The translations under genes and the position numbers were made by a program. 64,000 bases of DNA from Streptomyces paludis. GTDB lineage: Bacteria > Actinomycetota > Actinomycetes > Streptomycetales > Streptomycetaceae. Shown here piece after piece: positions 8,515 through 17,165 of this stretch (within the stretch, counting starts at the first letter, position 1; each line of letters opens with the position of its first letter). The stretch spans positions 7,936,001 through 8,000,000 of the forward strand of contig NZ_CP031194.1 of NCBI RefSeq assembly GCF_003344965.1. The letters run 5' to 3'. The notes under the pieces were generated by a model. That model did no database searches. It was not told where the DNA came from and was given only the letters and a program-made list of their open reading frames with translations.

Positions 8515-9612
8515 ATGACGTCGGACGCCACGCTGGCCCGGTTCCGTGAGTACATGGTGGGCCCCTCGCGGTTCATGACCCTGCTGTCCTGCTTCGAACT
8601 CGGTCTCGTCGACCGGATCCGGGAGCACCCGGGCCTGACCGCCGCCGAGCTGGGCGAGGCGGTCGGCGCCACGCCGGACGCCGTGGAGCAGCTGCTTCTT
8701 CTGCTGGTCAAGGAGCGGTTCGTGACGTACGACGAGGAGTCGGGCGGCTACGCTCCCGACGCTCTCGCCGCCGTCGACGAGAAGGACCTCAAGCGCGCGC
8801 TGGCCTATATGAACATGATCAAGGTGGTGGCGCTGCGGCAGCTCTTCCATCTCACCGAGAGCGCCCGGACCGGCACACTCGTCGGGCTGCGGGAGCTGTA
8901 CGGGGTGACCGGAGGCACCCTGTACGGCGCGGTGGCTGAGCACCCGGACCTGCGTGACGCCTGGGCGAACCTGATGAACACGGTCACCGCCCACATCGAT
9001 CCCTGGTTCTTCGGCAACGTGGGCATCCCCGCCGGCGCCCGGGTGCTCGACCTGGCAGGCAACACCGGTCTCGGCGCGATCCACACCGTCACGCACAAGG
9101 CGTCCCCCGGGCTGCGGGTCACCACCTTCGACCTGCCGGAGAAGGAGGCGGAGGCCCTGGCGAACTTCCGGTCCCACGGGGTGGCCGAGCAGTGCTCCTT
9201 CCTCGGCGGGGATGTCTTCGACGGAGTGCCGCGGGGCTTCGACACCGTCCTGATCAAGCACTTCCTGGACATGTTCGACAAGGGCGACGTGGTGCGGATC
9301 CTCCGGGGCGTCAACGAGGCCCTGGAGACAGGCGGTCAGGTCCACATCATGGTGCCGGTGTACCCCGAGGACATCACGGACACCGACAACTACAACGTCG
9401 ACTTCTTCCCGGCCTTCTTCATCGGCTGCACCATGGGCCAGGGCGGCCCGCAGAAGCTGTCGGTCTATCAGAGCTGGCTGGAGGAGTGCGGGTTCAAGGT
9501 GACGAAGACGCTCACCAAGAGCGCCGCCGAGGTTCCGCCGGACGTCATCCCGGTCCAGGCCATCCTGTCCGCGACCAAGGTCGCCCGACCCGGACCTCTG
9601 GGGAGTCATTGA
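8515..9612 (+). CDS. SAM-dependent methyltransferase (second cluster methyltransferase)
   Basis: A 365-residue methyltransferase with an N-terminal winged-helix dimerisation domain (LTAAELGEAVGATPDAVEQLL) and SAM motif I VLDLAGNTGLGAI around residue 177. It is closely similar along its whole length to the protein encoded at 23339-24412, including the C-terminal YQSWLEECGF block. I chose ATG 8515 because the paralogue starts at the same place (ARFREYMVGP). An in-frame ATG at 8452 overlaps the ligase stop and has GAGGA upstream, so a 21-residue longer form is possible. It probably installs the second methyl group of the naphthoquinone. Its TGA overlaps the prenyltransferase ATG by one base. Confidence 0.82.
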   Translation: MTSDATLARFREYMVGPSRFMTLLSCFELGLVDRIREHPGLTAAELGEAVGATPDAVEQLLLLLVKERFVTYDEESGGYAPDALAAVDEKDLKRALAYMNMIKVVALRQLFHLTESARTGTLVGLRELYGVTGGTLYGAVAEHPDLRDAWANLMNTVTAHIDPWFFGNVGIPAGARVLDLAGNTGLGAIHTVTHKASPGLRVTTFDLPEKEAEALANFRSHGVAEQCSFLGGDVFDGVPRGFDTVLIKHFLDMFDKGDVVRILRGVNEALETGGQVHIMVPVYPEDITDTDNYNVDFFPAFFIGCTMGQGGPQKLSVYQSWLEECGFKVTKTLTKSAAEVPPDVIPVQAILSATKVARPGPLGSH

Positions 9613-10538
9613 TGCCGGACACAGCCGAAGTCCCTGTCGATGTGGAAAGTGTCTGCTCAGCGATCGAGAAGTCGGCCGGCCTACTGGACGTGACCGCCTC
9701 GCGCGAGGTCGTCCGGCCCGTCCTGGCCGCTTTCGAGGACGCGCTGCCGCGGGCCGTGATCGCCTTCAGGGTCGCCACGAACGCGCGGTACGAAGGAGAT
9801 TTCGACGCCCGTTTCACCCTTCCCAAGGACATCGATCCGTACGCCGTGGCCCTGGCCGAGGGACTGATCGCGCAGACGGACCATCCCGTCGGCGGTCTCC
9901 TTCCCGACCTCCGGCGGCTCTGTCCCATCGACAGCTACGGCGTCGATCTCGGAGTCGTCTCCGGATTCAAGAAGATCTGGGTGTACTTTCCGGCGGGGGA
10001 GCACGAGACACTGGACCGGCTGACCGGTCTGCCGTCGATGCCGCGGAGTCTGGCGGGGAACGCCGGCTTCTTCCACCGGTACGGTCTGGCCGACAAGGCC
10101 GATGTCATCGGGATCGACTATCGCAGCCGGACGATGAACGTCTACTTCTCGGCGCCCGCGGAATGCTTCGAGAGGGACACCGTCCTGGCGATGCACCGGG
10201 ATATCGGGCTGCCGACCCCGAGCGAGCGCATGTTCACCTTCTGCGCGCGTTCGTTCGGCCTCTACACCACGCTGAACTGGGATTCCATGGAGATCGAGCG
10301 GATCTCCTACGGGGTGAAGACGGACGATCCGATGGACTTCTTCGCCCGGCTGGGAACGAAGGTCGCGCACTTCGTGAAGAACGTTCCGTACGGAGTCGGC
10401 GACCCGAAAATGGTCTATGCCGCCGTGACATCCGGCGGCGAGGAGTACTACAAACTCCAGTCGTACTACCGCTGGCGTCCCGTCAGCCGCTTGAACGCCG
10501 CTTATATCGCAGCTCGCGACAAGGAGCCGGTAGAATGA
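9612..10538 (+). CDS. ABBA-fold aromatic prenyltransferase (NphB/CloQ/Fur7 family)
   Basis: A 308-residue soluble prenyltransferase of normal family length. It lacks the DDxxD motif of membrane or chain-elongating enzymes, as expected for the beta/alpha barrel ABBA type. Family-like stretches include FRVATNARYEGDFDARF near the N-terminus, IGIDYRSRTMNVYF near residue 175 and TLNWDSMEIERISYGVKT near residue 225. It would attach a geranyl or dimethylallyl group to the methylated flaviolin core. The donor should come from the mevalonate genes downstream. Its stop overlaps the P450 start (ATGA), so the two are made together. Confidence 0.9.
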   Translation: MPDTAEVPVDVESVCSAIEKSAGLLDVTASREVVRPVLAAFEDALPRAVIAFRVATNARYEGDFDARFTLPKDIDPYAVALAEGLIAQTDHPVGGLLPDLRRLCPIDSYGVDLGVVSGFKKIWVYFPAGEHETLDRLTGLPSMPRSLAGNAGFFHRYGLADKADVIGIDYRSRTMNVYFSAPAECFERDTVLAMHRDIGLPTPSERMFTFCARSFGLYTTLNWDSMEIERISYGVKTDDPMDFFARLGTKVAHFVKNVPYGVGDPKMVYAAVTSGGEEYYKLQSYYRWRPVSRLNAAYIAARDKEPVE

Positions 10539-11896
10539 GTCGGGCCAGCTCGGCCAGTTTACATCCGGGTGTTCCTGGTGATTCCGGTGTTTCCGGCACT
10601 CCGGATATTCCTGAGTTCCGGTTCAGTCGGATGGAGAGCCTCCTGCGCGGACGCGCACTCCGTCCCCTGACGGTGGACGGCGTCGACGCGGTGTTCGTCA
10701 GGGATCCGGTCCTCGTCCGCGACATACTGGTGGGCGAGAGCAAGAACTACGGAAAAGGCGAACTGTTCCGCAAGGCCAGAAATCTCAGCCGGGTGGGCAT
10801 GCTCTCGGAGGACGAGACCATGCACCGCCACTATCGGCGCCTGGCGAATCCCTATGTACGGTCGGCGAAAGTCGAGGAATACGTTCCCGACATGCACGGG
10901 ATCGCGCACAGATTCGTGTCCTCGTGGCGCGACGGTGAAACGGTCGACATCCAGTCCGAGATGTGCCGCATCACCTGCGCGATCGTGGTGGGAACGATCA
11001 TCACCGGATTACCGCCCGGGACGACGGACACGGTGAGCGAGCGCCTTTCCCGGCTGGCCTGGGAAATGATCAGGAAACCGCTGTACGGGAAGGCCGCGGC
11101 CCGAGCGGCCCGGCCGGGTGCCGCGAAGCGCCTGTCCCGGGCCCGCGCGGAACTGCGGGACATCCTCGATGTCTGTATCGCCGACCTTCTCAATTCCCCC
11201 GGTACGACGGCCGGTTATCTCTCGGAACTCCTGGCGGACTCCGACGGGCAGGGAAACCGTCTCCTGACGGCGGAGCAGGTGTGCGAGGAGGCGGTCATGA
11301 TGCTGACCGCCGCCACGGTCACCACGGCCTCCGTCATGTCATGGGCGCTGTACGCGCTCTCCGAGAACCCCTCGATGGAGGAGCCGCTCCGCAAGGAACT
11401 GGCGCGCGGAGGCGGCGGATTCGACGCCCAGGAACAGGAACAGGAGCGGGAGCAGGAGCCGGGCCAGGGCTCCTCCGGATACACCCGGCGCTTTCTGATG
11501 GAGGTGCTGCGGCTCTATCCACCGGTCTGGATCTCGTGCCGCAAAGCCCTCACGGACGTCATGCTCGGTGACCACCCGCTCCCCGCGGGCACGAATGTGG
11601 TGTTCAGCTCGTATCTGCTGCACCGCGACCCCGAACGCTATCCGGATCCGGGCAGATTCGATCCCGACCGGTGGCTCTCCCTGCGCCCCGGCCAGGCCGA
11701 CGCCTCCTACATTCCCTTCGGGATCGGATCGAAGGGATGCGTCGGAGAGCCGTTCGCCTGGCGGCAGCTCGAAGTCATCCTCGACGTGGTGACACGGGAA
11801 TGGACGCTGAACACCGGCCCCGGCCACCGCGTCCGTACCGCGCCGGAGACCACCCTTCACCCCCGCCGGCTGCTCATGACCCCCCGGCCGAGGTGA
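10535..11896 (+). CDS. Cytochrome P450 with an atypical I-helix
   Basis: A 453-residue P450. The heme ligand is C402 in PFGIGSKGCVG and the ExxR pair is E323/R326 in EVLRL. The oxygen-activation motif, normally (A/G)GxD/ET-T/S, reads AATVTT at 259-264, so the usual acid is valine (V262). A glutamine/glutamate-rich insert lies at about 299-311 (EQEQEREQEPGQ), ahead of the K-helix. Codon 159 is TTA, rare in Streptomyces. The enzyme is coupled to the prenyltransferase and might oxidise the prenylated naphthoquinone or its side chain, for example to start ring closure. The missing acid also allows a non-standard reaction. Confidence 0.88.
   Translation: MSRASSASLHPGVPGDSGVSGTPDIPEFRFSRMESLLRGRALRPLTVDGVDAVFVRDPVLVRDILVGESKNYGKGELFRKARNLSRVGMLSEDETMHRHYRRLANPYVRSAKVEEYVPDMHGIAHRFVSSWRDGETVDIQSEMCRITCAIVVGTIITGLPPGTTDTVSERLSRLAWEMIRKPLYGKAAARAARPGAAKRLSRARAELRDILDVCIADLLNSPGTTAGYLSELLADSDGQGNRLLTAEQVCEEAVMMLTAATVTTASVMSWALYALSENPSMEEPLRKELARGGGGFDAQEQEQEREQEPGQGSSGYTRRFLMEVLRLYPPVWISCRKALTDVMLGDHPLPAGTNVVFSSYLLHRDPERYPDPGRFDPDRWLSLRPGQADASYIPFGIGSKGCVGEPFAWRQLEVILDVVTREWTLNTGPGHRVRTAPETTLHPRRLLMTPRPR
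11009..11011 (+). other. In-frame TTA leucine codon in the P450 gene
   Basis: Codon 159 of the P450 is TTA. In Streptomyces this codon is read by the bldA tRNA and often marks genes that are limited to late growth. Confidence 0.9.
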
Positions 11897-11899
11897 CCG

Positions 11900-12877
11900 G
11901 TGCGCCCGACGACGAAGCCCCGTGCCGCCGCGACCGGTCACGCCCACGCCAAAGTCATCCTGCTCGGGGAACACGCCGTCGTGTACGGGGCGCCGGCGCT
12001 CGTCTTCCCCGTACCGCGGCTGACGGTCACGGCCGGCGCCCGCTGGTCCCGCCGCGGGACCGGCGCACCCGACGAGGTGTCCTTCACGGCCCCCCATGCC
12101 CCCCTGCCATCGATGACGGGGCAGGCGTCCGACGGACTGCGCCGGCTGACCACCGAGTTCAGGGCGGCCTTCGGTGTGGACGACGGCCGGCCCGTCGACG
12201 TGCGTATCGACGCCGCGATCCCGTCCGCGCGCGGGCTCGGCTCCAGCGCCGCCTGCGCGCGGGCGGTCGTCCACGCCCTCGCCGGACTGTACGGCCATGA
12301 CCTCACGGAGAGCGAGACGTTCGACCTGGTGCAGACGGCCGAGAACGTGGCGCACGGCCGCTCCAGCGGGGTCGACGCTCGGGGCGTCGGCGCGTCCTCC
12401 CCGCTGCTGTTCCTCCGGGGCGGCACCCGGGAGCTGACCATCGGCTGCCACGGCCTGCTCGTCATCGCGGACAGCGGCGTCGTGGGCCGCACCAAGGACG
12501 CGGTCGACCTGCTGCGCGAGGGATTCCAGCACCACGAAGGCGCGCGGGAGAGATTCGTGGACCGCGCGACCCGGCTGACCGAAGAGGCCCGGTCCGCCCT
12601 CGCCGAGGGGGGACCGGAGGCGCTCGGCGAGCGGCTGACGGACTACCACGACCTGCTGAGGGCGGCCGGGCTCAGCACCAAGCGCGTCGACGCCCTCGTC
12701 GAGGCGGCCCTCACCGCCGGCGCCCTCGGCGCCAAGATCACCGGCGGCGGCCTCGGCGGCTGCGTCGTCGCCCTGACCCGGCCGGAGCGGGCCGGCGAGG
12801 TCATCCGGCAGCTGCGCGCGAGCGGCGCCACGCGGACCTGGACCGTACCGCTGAGAGGGTGTGCCGGCCATGCGTGA
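11900..12877 (+). CDS. mvaK1: Mevalonate kinase
   Basis: A 325-residue GHMP kinase that phosphorylates mevalonate with ATP. Motif 1 is GKVILLGEH-like (HAKVILLGEHAVVYG, residues 16-30), motif 2 is the ATP loop GLGSSAACARAV near residue 113, and motif 3 is KITGGGLGGCVVAL near the C-terminus. It is the first of six contiguous mevalonate-pathway genes in the order known from other Streptomyces meroterpenoid clusters (MK, MVD, PMK, IDI-2, HMGR, HMGS). Streptomyces make isoprenoids mainly by the MEP route, so this is a dedicated extra supply for the prenyltransferase. Confidence 0.93.
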   Translation: MRPTTKPRAAATGHAHAKVILLGEHAVVYGAPALVFPVPRLTVTAGARWSRRGTGAPDEVSFTAPHAPLPSMTGQASDGLRRLTTEFRAAFGVDDGRPVDVRIDAAIPSARGLGSSAACARAVVHALAGLYGHDLTESETFDLVQTAENVAHGRSSGVDARGVGASSPLLFLRGGTRELTIGCHGLLVIADSGVVGRTKDAVDLLREGFQHHEGARERFVDRATRLTEEARSALAEGGPEALGERLTDYHDLLRAAGLSTKRVDALVEAALTAGALGAKITGGGLGGCVVALTRPERAGEVIRQLRASGATRTWTVPLRGCAGHA

Positions 12878-13916
12878 ACACCCGGCCGCCCAGCTGCGGG
12901 AGCGGGGCACCGGCCCGGTCGCCACCGCCGTCGCGCACCCGAACATCGCACTGATCAAGTACTGGGGCAAGCGCGACGAACACCTGGTCCTGCCCCGTAC
13001 CGACAGCCTGTCGATGACCCTGGACATCCTTCCGACGACCACCCGTGTCCACCGCGACCCCGAGGCCGCGCACGACACGGTGACCCTCAACGGCCGGCCC
13101 GCCGAGGGCGAGGCACTGCGCCGGGTCATCGCCTTCCTCGACCTCGTGCGGGACCGGTCCGGACTCCCGCACGGTTCCGTCGTGGCCAGCGAGAACACCG
13201 TCGCCACCGGCGCCGGCCTCGCCTCGTCCGCGAGCGGGTTCGCCGCCCTCGCCGTCGCCGCGGCGGCCTCGTACGGGCTCGCCCTCGATGCCACCGCCCT
13301 GTCGCGGCTGGCCCGGCGCGGCTCCGGGTCGGCCTGCCGCTCGGTCTTCGGCGGGTTCGCGGTGTGGCACGCGGGCCCGGACTCCGGCACCGGAGCGGAA
13401 GCCGACCTCCACTCCTACGCCGAGCCCGTACCCGTGGGAGACCTCGATCCGGCGCTGGTCGTCGCCGTCGTCGACGCGGGCCCCAAAGCCGTCTCCAGCC
13501 GGGCGGCCATGCGCCGGACCGTCCACACCTCCCCGCTGTACGAGCCGTGGGCCGTCTCCAGCCGGGGCGATCTGACCGAGATGCGCGCGGCGCTGCTCGC
13601 CGGTGACATCGAGACGGTCGGGGACATCGCGGAGCGCAACGCCCTCGGCATGCACGCGACCATGCTCGCGGCCCGCCCGGCCGTACGCTATCTCGCCCCG
13701 GCCACCCTCACCGTCCTCGACCGGGTGCTCGGCCTCCGGCGGGACGGCACACCGGCCTACGCCACCATGGACGCCGGTCCCAACGTCAAGGTGCTGTGCC
13801 GCCGGACGGACGCCGACCGGGTCGCCGAGGCGGTGCGGGACGCCGTCCCGGGCTGCACCACCCGCGTCGCCGTACCGGGCCCGGGCGCCCGCCTGGTGGA
13901 CGGGGCCGGCCGATGA
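12870..13916 (+). CDS. mvaD: Diphosphomevalonate decarboxylase
   Basis: A 348-residue GHMP-superfamily enzyme that converts mevalonate diphosphate to isopentenyl diphosphate with ATP. The N-terminal block AHPNIALIKYWGKRDEHLVLP is diagnostic and is followed by DSLSMTLD. The ATP loop is ATGAGLASSASGFAAL near residue 115. ATG 12870 lies 11 bases after GAGAGG and overlaps the end of the mevalonate kinase; GTG 12861 in the same frame is too close to that site. The protein has the usual family length. Confidence 0.93.
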   Translation: MREHPAAQLRERGTGPVATAVAHPNIALIKYWGKRDEHLVLPRTDSLSMTLDILPTTTRVHRDPEAAHDTVTLNGRPAEGEALRRVIAFLDLVRDRSGLPHGSVVASENTVATGAGLASSASGFAALAVAAAASYGLALDATALSRLARRGSGSACRSVFGGFAVWHAGPDSGTGAEADLHSYAEPVPVGDLDPALVVAVVDAGPKAVSSRAAMRRTVHTSPLYEPWAVSSRGDLTEMRAALLAGDIETVGDIAERNALGMHATMLAARPAVRYLAPATLTVLDRVLGLRRDGTPAYATMDAGPNVKVLCRRTDADRVAEAVRDAVPGCTTRVAVPGPGARLVDGAGR

Positions 13917-15031
13917 CCCGCCGGCGGACCGTCGTCCGCCGCGCGCCGGGCAAGCTGTTCGTCGTGGGGGAGTACGCGGTGATCGAGCCCGGTCACCCGG
14001 CGATCCTCGTCGCGGTCGACCGCCATGTCACCGTCACCGTGACCGGCACCGCCGGGACGGACGTCGAGATCACCTCCGACCTGGCTCCGCACGGCGCGCG
14101 CCTGCGCCGGCGGCACGGCCGGCTCGTCCCGTACGGCGAGGACGGGGCAGGAGACGTCCGTACGGGACTCGCCCATGTGCTGTCCGCGATCGAGACGGTG
14201 GCCGGGCTGATGGCCGAACGCGGCTCACCCGTACCGGGGTTGAGCCTGACGGTCGAGAGCGGTCTGCACGACAACGGCGTCAAGTACGGGCTGGGTTCCA
14301 GCGGCGCGGTGACCGTGGCGACCGTCTCGGCCGTCGCCGCGTTCTGCGGCCTCGCGCTCCGCGACGAGGAGCGCTTCCGGCTGGCCCTGCTCGCCTCCGC
14401 CGAGATCGACCCCAAGGGCTCGGGCGGGGACCTCGCCGCCGCCACCTGGGGCGGCTGGCTCGCCTACCGGGCGCCCGACCGGACCGCCGTACGGGACCTC
14501 GCCCGCGACCGCGGCGCGGAGAAGGCGCTGCGCGCGCCCTGGCCCGGCTTCGGGGTACGCCGGCTGCCGCCGCCCGAGGGGCTCTCGCTCCAGGTCGGCT
14601 GGACCGGCGAACCCGCCTCGACCACCGCCCTGGTCGCCGGCCTGCACCGGCGGCCCTGGCGGGGCACCGCCGCCCACCACAGATTCGTCCGTACCACCAC
14701 CGACTGTGTCCGTACGGCCGCCGCCGCGCTGGAGCGGAGGGACGGCCCGGCGCTGCTGGACCAGATCCGGCGGGCCCGCCGGGAGTTGCTCCGGCTCGAC
14801 GACGAGGCCGCCCTGGGGGTTTTCACCCCCCGGCTGACAGCGCTGTGCGACATCGCGGAATCCGTCGGAGGCGCGGCCAAGCCCTCCGGGGCGGGCGGCG
14901 GCGACTGCGGTATCGCGCTGCTGGACGCCGAAGTCCCGCGCGACATCGCCCGATTGCGCGAACGCTGGGCCGCGGCCGGGGTCGTCCCCCTGCCCGTCCG
15001 TCCCACCGCCGCCGAAGGGAACGAGGAATGA
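13913..15031 (+). CDS. mvaK2: Phosphomevalonate kinase
   Basis: A 372-residue GHMP kinase that converts phosphomevalonate to mevalonate diphosphate. The N-terminal motif APGKLFVVGEYAVIEPGHPA, the ATP loop KYGLGSSGAVTVAT near residue 125, and the C-terminal KPSGAGGGDCGIAL are all present. ATG overlaps the preceding TGA (ATGA) and the stop overlaps the next ATG, so it is coupled on both sides. Confidence 0.92.
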   Translation: MTRRRTVVRRAPGKLFVVGEYAVIEPGHPAILVAVDRHVTVTVTGTAGTDVEITSDLAPHGARLRRRHGRLVPYGEDGAGDVRTGLAHVLSAIETVAGLMAERGSPVPGLSLTVESGLHDNGVKYGLGSSGAVTVATVSAVAAFCGLALRDEERFRLALLASAEIDPKGSGGDLAAATWGGWLAYRAPDRTAVRDLARDRGAEKALRAPWPGFGVRRLPPPEGLSLQVGWTGEPASTTALVAGLHRRPWRGTAAHHRFVRTTTDCVRTAAAALERRDGPALLDQIRRARRELLRLDDEAALGVFTPRLTALCDIAESVGGAAKPSGAGGGDCGIALLDAEVPRDIARLRERWAAAGVVPLPVRPTAAEGNEE

Positions 15032-16110
15032 CCGCCCAACGCAAGGACGACCACGTCCGGCTCGCCGTCGAGCAGCAGCGCCGGCCCGGCGGACACAACC
15101 AGTTCGACGACGTGCGGTTCGTCCACCACGCCCTGGCCGGACTCGACCGGGCGGACGTCTCCCTGGCCACCGCCTTCGCCGGACTCTCCTGGCCGGTACC
15201 GCTCTACATCAACGCGATGACCGGCGGCAGCGAGATGACCGGCGCCATCAACCGGGACCTGGCCATCGCGGCCCGCGAGACCGGGGTGCCCCTCGCGTCC
15301 GGGTCCATGAGCGCCTACTTCAAGGATCCGGGCTGCGCCGGTACGTTCAGTGTGCTGCGCACGGAGAACCCGGCCGGGTTCGTCCTCGCCAACGTCAACG
15401 CGACGGCCTCCGTCGACCAGGCGCGCAGAGCCGTCGACCTGATCCGGGCCGATGCCCTCCAGATCCATGTCAACACCGTGCAGGAGACGGTGATGCCGGA
15501 GGGCGACCGGTCGTTCTCGTCCTGGGTTCCGGGGATCGGGAAGATCGCGGCCGGTGTCGAGGTCCCCGTCATCGTCAAGGAGGTCGGCTTCGGGCTGAGC
15601 CGCGAGACCGTCCTCCTGCTGGAGAGCCTGGGGGTGCGGGCGGCCGACCTCGGCGGCCGGGGCGGCACCGACTTCGGCCGGATCGAGAACGGCCGGCGCG
15701 AACACGCCGACTACGGCTACCTCACCGGCTGGGGACAGTCCACCGCCGCCTGTCTCCTCGACACCCAGGACGCGCCGATTCCCGTCCTCGCCTCCGGCGG
15801 TGTGCGCACCCCGCTCGACGTGGCCCGCGCACTGGCGCTCGGCGCGTCCGGTGCCGGTGTCTCCGGCACCTTCCTGCGCACCCTGCTCGACGACGGGGTG
15901 ACCGCGCTGATCGCGCGGATCACGACCTGGCTCGACCAGCTGGCCGCACTCCTCACCCTGCTCGGCGCGCGCACCCCCGCCGCCCTGACGCACCGCGATC
16001 TGCTGATCCACGGCGAGCTGCGGGACTTCTGCGTCGACCGGGGGATCGACACCCGGCCGTTCGCCCGCCGCTCCGCCGGCCCCCAACACAGGACGGGACA
16101 CACACGATGA
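15028..16110 (+). CDS. fni: Type 2 isopentenyl-diphosphate delta-isomerase (FMN-dependent)
   Basis: A 360-residue TIM-barrel flavoprotein that interconverts IPP and DMAPP. It starts with RKDDHVRLAVEQ, the type-2 family opening, and has the substrate-binding stretch LQIHVNTVQETVMPEGDR (residues 150-167) with the Asn, Gln and Glu residues used in proton transfer. VPVIVKEVGFGLS and the glycine-rich LGGRGGTDF and ASGGVRTPLDVA regions bind FMN phosphate. It provides DMAPP, the primer needed before a prenyl chain can be built. Coupled by ATGA overlaps to PMK and HMGR. Confidence 0.94.
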   Translation: MTAQRKDDHVRLAVEQQRRPGGHNQFDDVRFVHHALAGLDRADVSLATAFAGLSWPVPLYINAMTGGSEMTGAINRDLAIAARETGVPLASGSMSAYFKDPGCAGTFSVLRTENPAGFVLANVNATASVDQARRAVDLIRADALQIHVNTVQETVMPEGDRSFSSWVPGIGKIAAGVEVPVIVKEVGFGLSRETVLLLESLGVRAADLGGRGGTDFGRIENGRREHADYGYLTGWGQSTAACLLDTQDAPIPVLASGGVRTPLDVARALALGASGAGVSGTFLRTLLDDGVTALIARITTWLDQLAALLTLLGARTPAALTHRDLLIHGELRDFCVDRGIDTRPFARRSAGPQHRTGHTR

Positions 16111-17165
16111 GCGACGACACGAGCGCCGGGGTTCCGATGAGATGGGTGGGCCCCCTGCGTATCTCGGGAAACGTGGCCGTCACCGAGACCCCGGTCCCGC
16201 TCGCCACCTACGAGTCGCCGCTGTGGCCCTCCGTCGGCCGGGGCGCGAAGGTCTCCATGCTCGCCGAGCGGGGCATCGTCGCCACCCTCGTGGACGAGCG
16301 GATGACCCGGTCGGTGCTCGTGGAGGCGGCCGACGCGCAGACCGCGCTGACGGCCGCGCGGACCATCGACGCCCGCGCCGGCGAACTGCGCGAGGTGGTC
16401 CGCACCTGTAGCCGGTACGCCGAACTGATCGGCATCCGCCACGAGATCAACGCCCATCTGCTGTTCGTCCGCTTCGAGTTCAGCACCGGCGACGCCTCCG
16501 GACACAACATGGCCACACTCGCCTCCGACGTCCTGCTCGGACATCTCCTGAAGACGATCCCGGGCATCTCCTACGGATCGATCTCCGGCAACTACTGCAC
16601 GGACAAGAAGGCGACCGCGATCAACGGCATCCTCGGCCGGGGCAAGAACGTGGTCACCGAACTGACCGTGCCGCGTGATGTGGTCGAAGGCGTCCTGCAC
16701 ACCACGGCCGCCCGGATCGTCCAGCTGAACCTCCGCAAGAACATGCTCGGGACCCTCCTCGCCGGCGGAATCCGCTCGGCCAACGCCCACTTCGCCAATA
16801 TGCTGCTCGGCTTCTACCTGGCCACCGGCCAGGACGCGGCCAACATCGTCGAGGGCTCCCAGGGCATCGTCATGGCCGAGGACCGGGACGGCGAACTCTA
16901 CTTCGCGTGCACCCTGCCCAATCTGATCGTGGGCACCGTAGGCAACGGCAAGGGACTCGGCTTCGTCGAGTCGAACCTGACCAGGCTCGGCTGCCGCGCC
17001 GAGCGCGCTCCCGGCGAGAACGCCCGCCGGCTCGCCGTGATCGCGGCGGCGACCGTGCTCTGCGGTGAACTCTCCCTCCTCGCCGCCCAGACCAACCCGG
17101 GGGAACTCATGCGGGCCCACGTCCAGTTGGAACGCGACCACACCACAGCGAAGGCCGGTGTCTGA
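16107..17165 (+). CDS. mvaA: 3-hydroxy-3-methylglutaryl-CoA reductase
   Basis: A 352-residue soluble HMG-CoA reductase without a membrane domain, the form found in Streptomyces mevalonate clusters. It reduces HMG-CoA to mevalonate, the committed step. Visible are the active-site lysine region NYCTDKKATAINGILGRGK, the catalytic aspartate in TGQDAANIVEG, and a C-terminal histidine in LMRAHVQLERD. The dinucleotide-binding region is around GHNMATLASD. It is coupled by a 4-base overlap to the isomerase gene. Confidence 0.93.
   Translation: MSDDTSAGVPMRWVGPLRISGNVAVTETPVPLATYESPLWPSVGRGAKVSMLAERGIVATLVDERMTRSVLVEAADAQTALTAARTIDARAGELREVVRTCSRYAELIGIRHEINAHLLFVRFEFSTGDASGHNMATLASDVLLGHLLKTIPGISYGSISGNYCTDKKATAINGILGRGKNVVTELTVPRDVVEGVLHTTAARIVQLNLRKNMLGTLLAGGIRSANAHFANMLLGFYLATGQDAANIVEGSQGIVMAEDRDGELYFACTLPNLIVGTVGNGKGLGFVESNLTRLGCRAERAPGENARRLAVIAAATVLCGELSLLAAQTNPGELMRAHVQLERDHTTAKAGV

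Noticed and set aside
13603..16110. An 835-codon open frame running through three mevalonate genes
   Set aside because: Only its last 360 codons, the isomerase, are real; the first part is an arginine/proline-rich wrong-frame reading of the decarboxylase and phosphomevalonate kinase genes.
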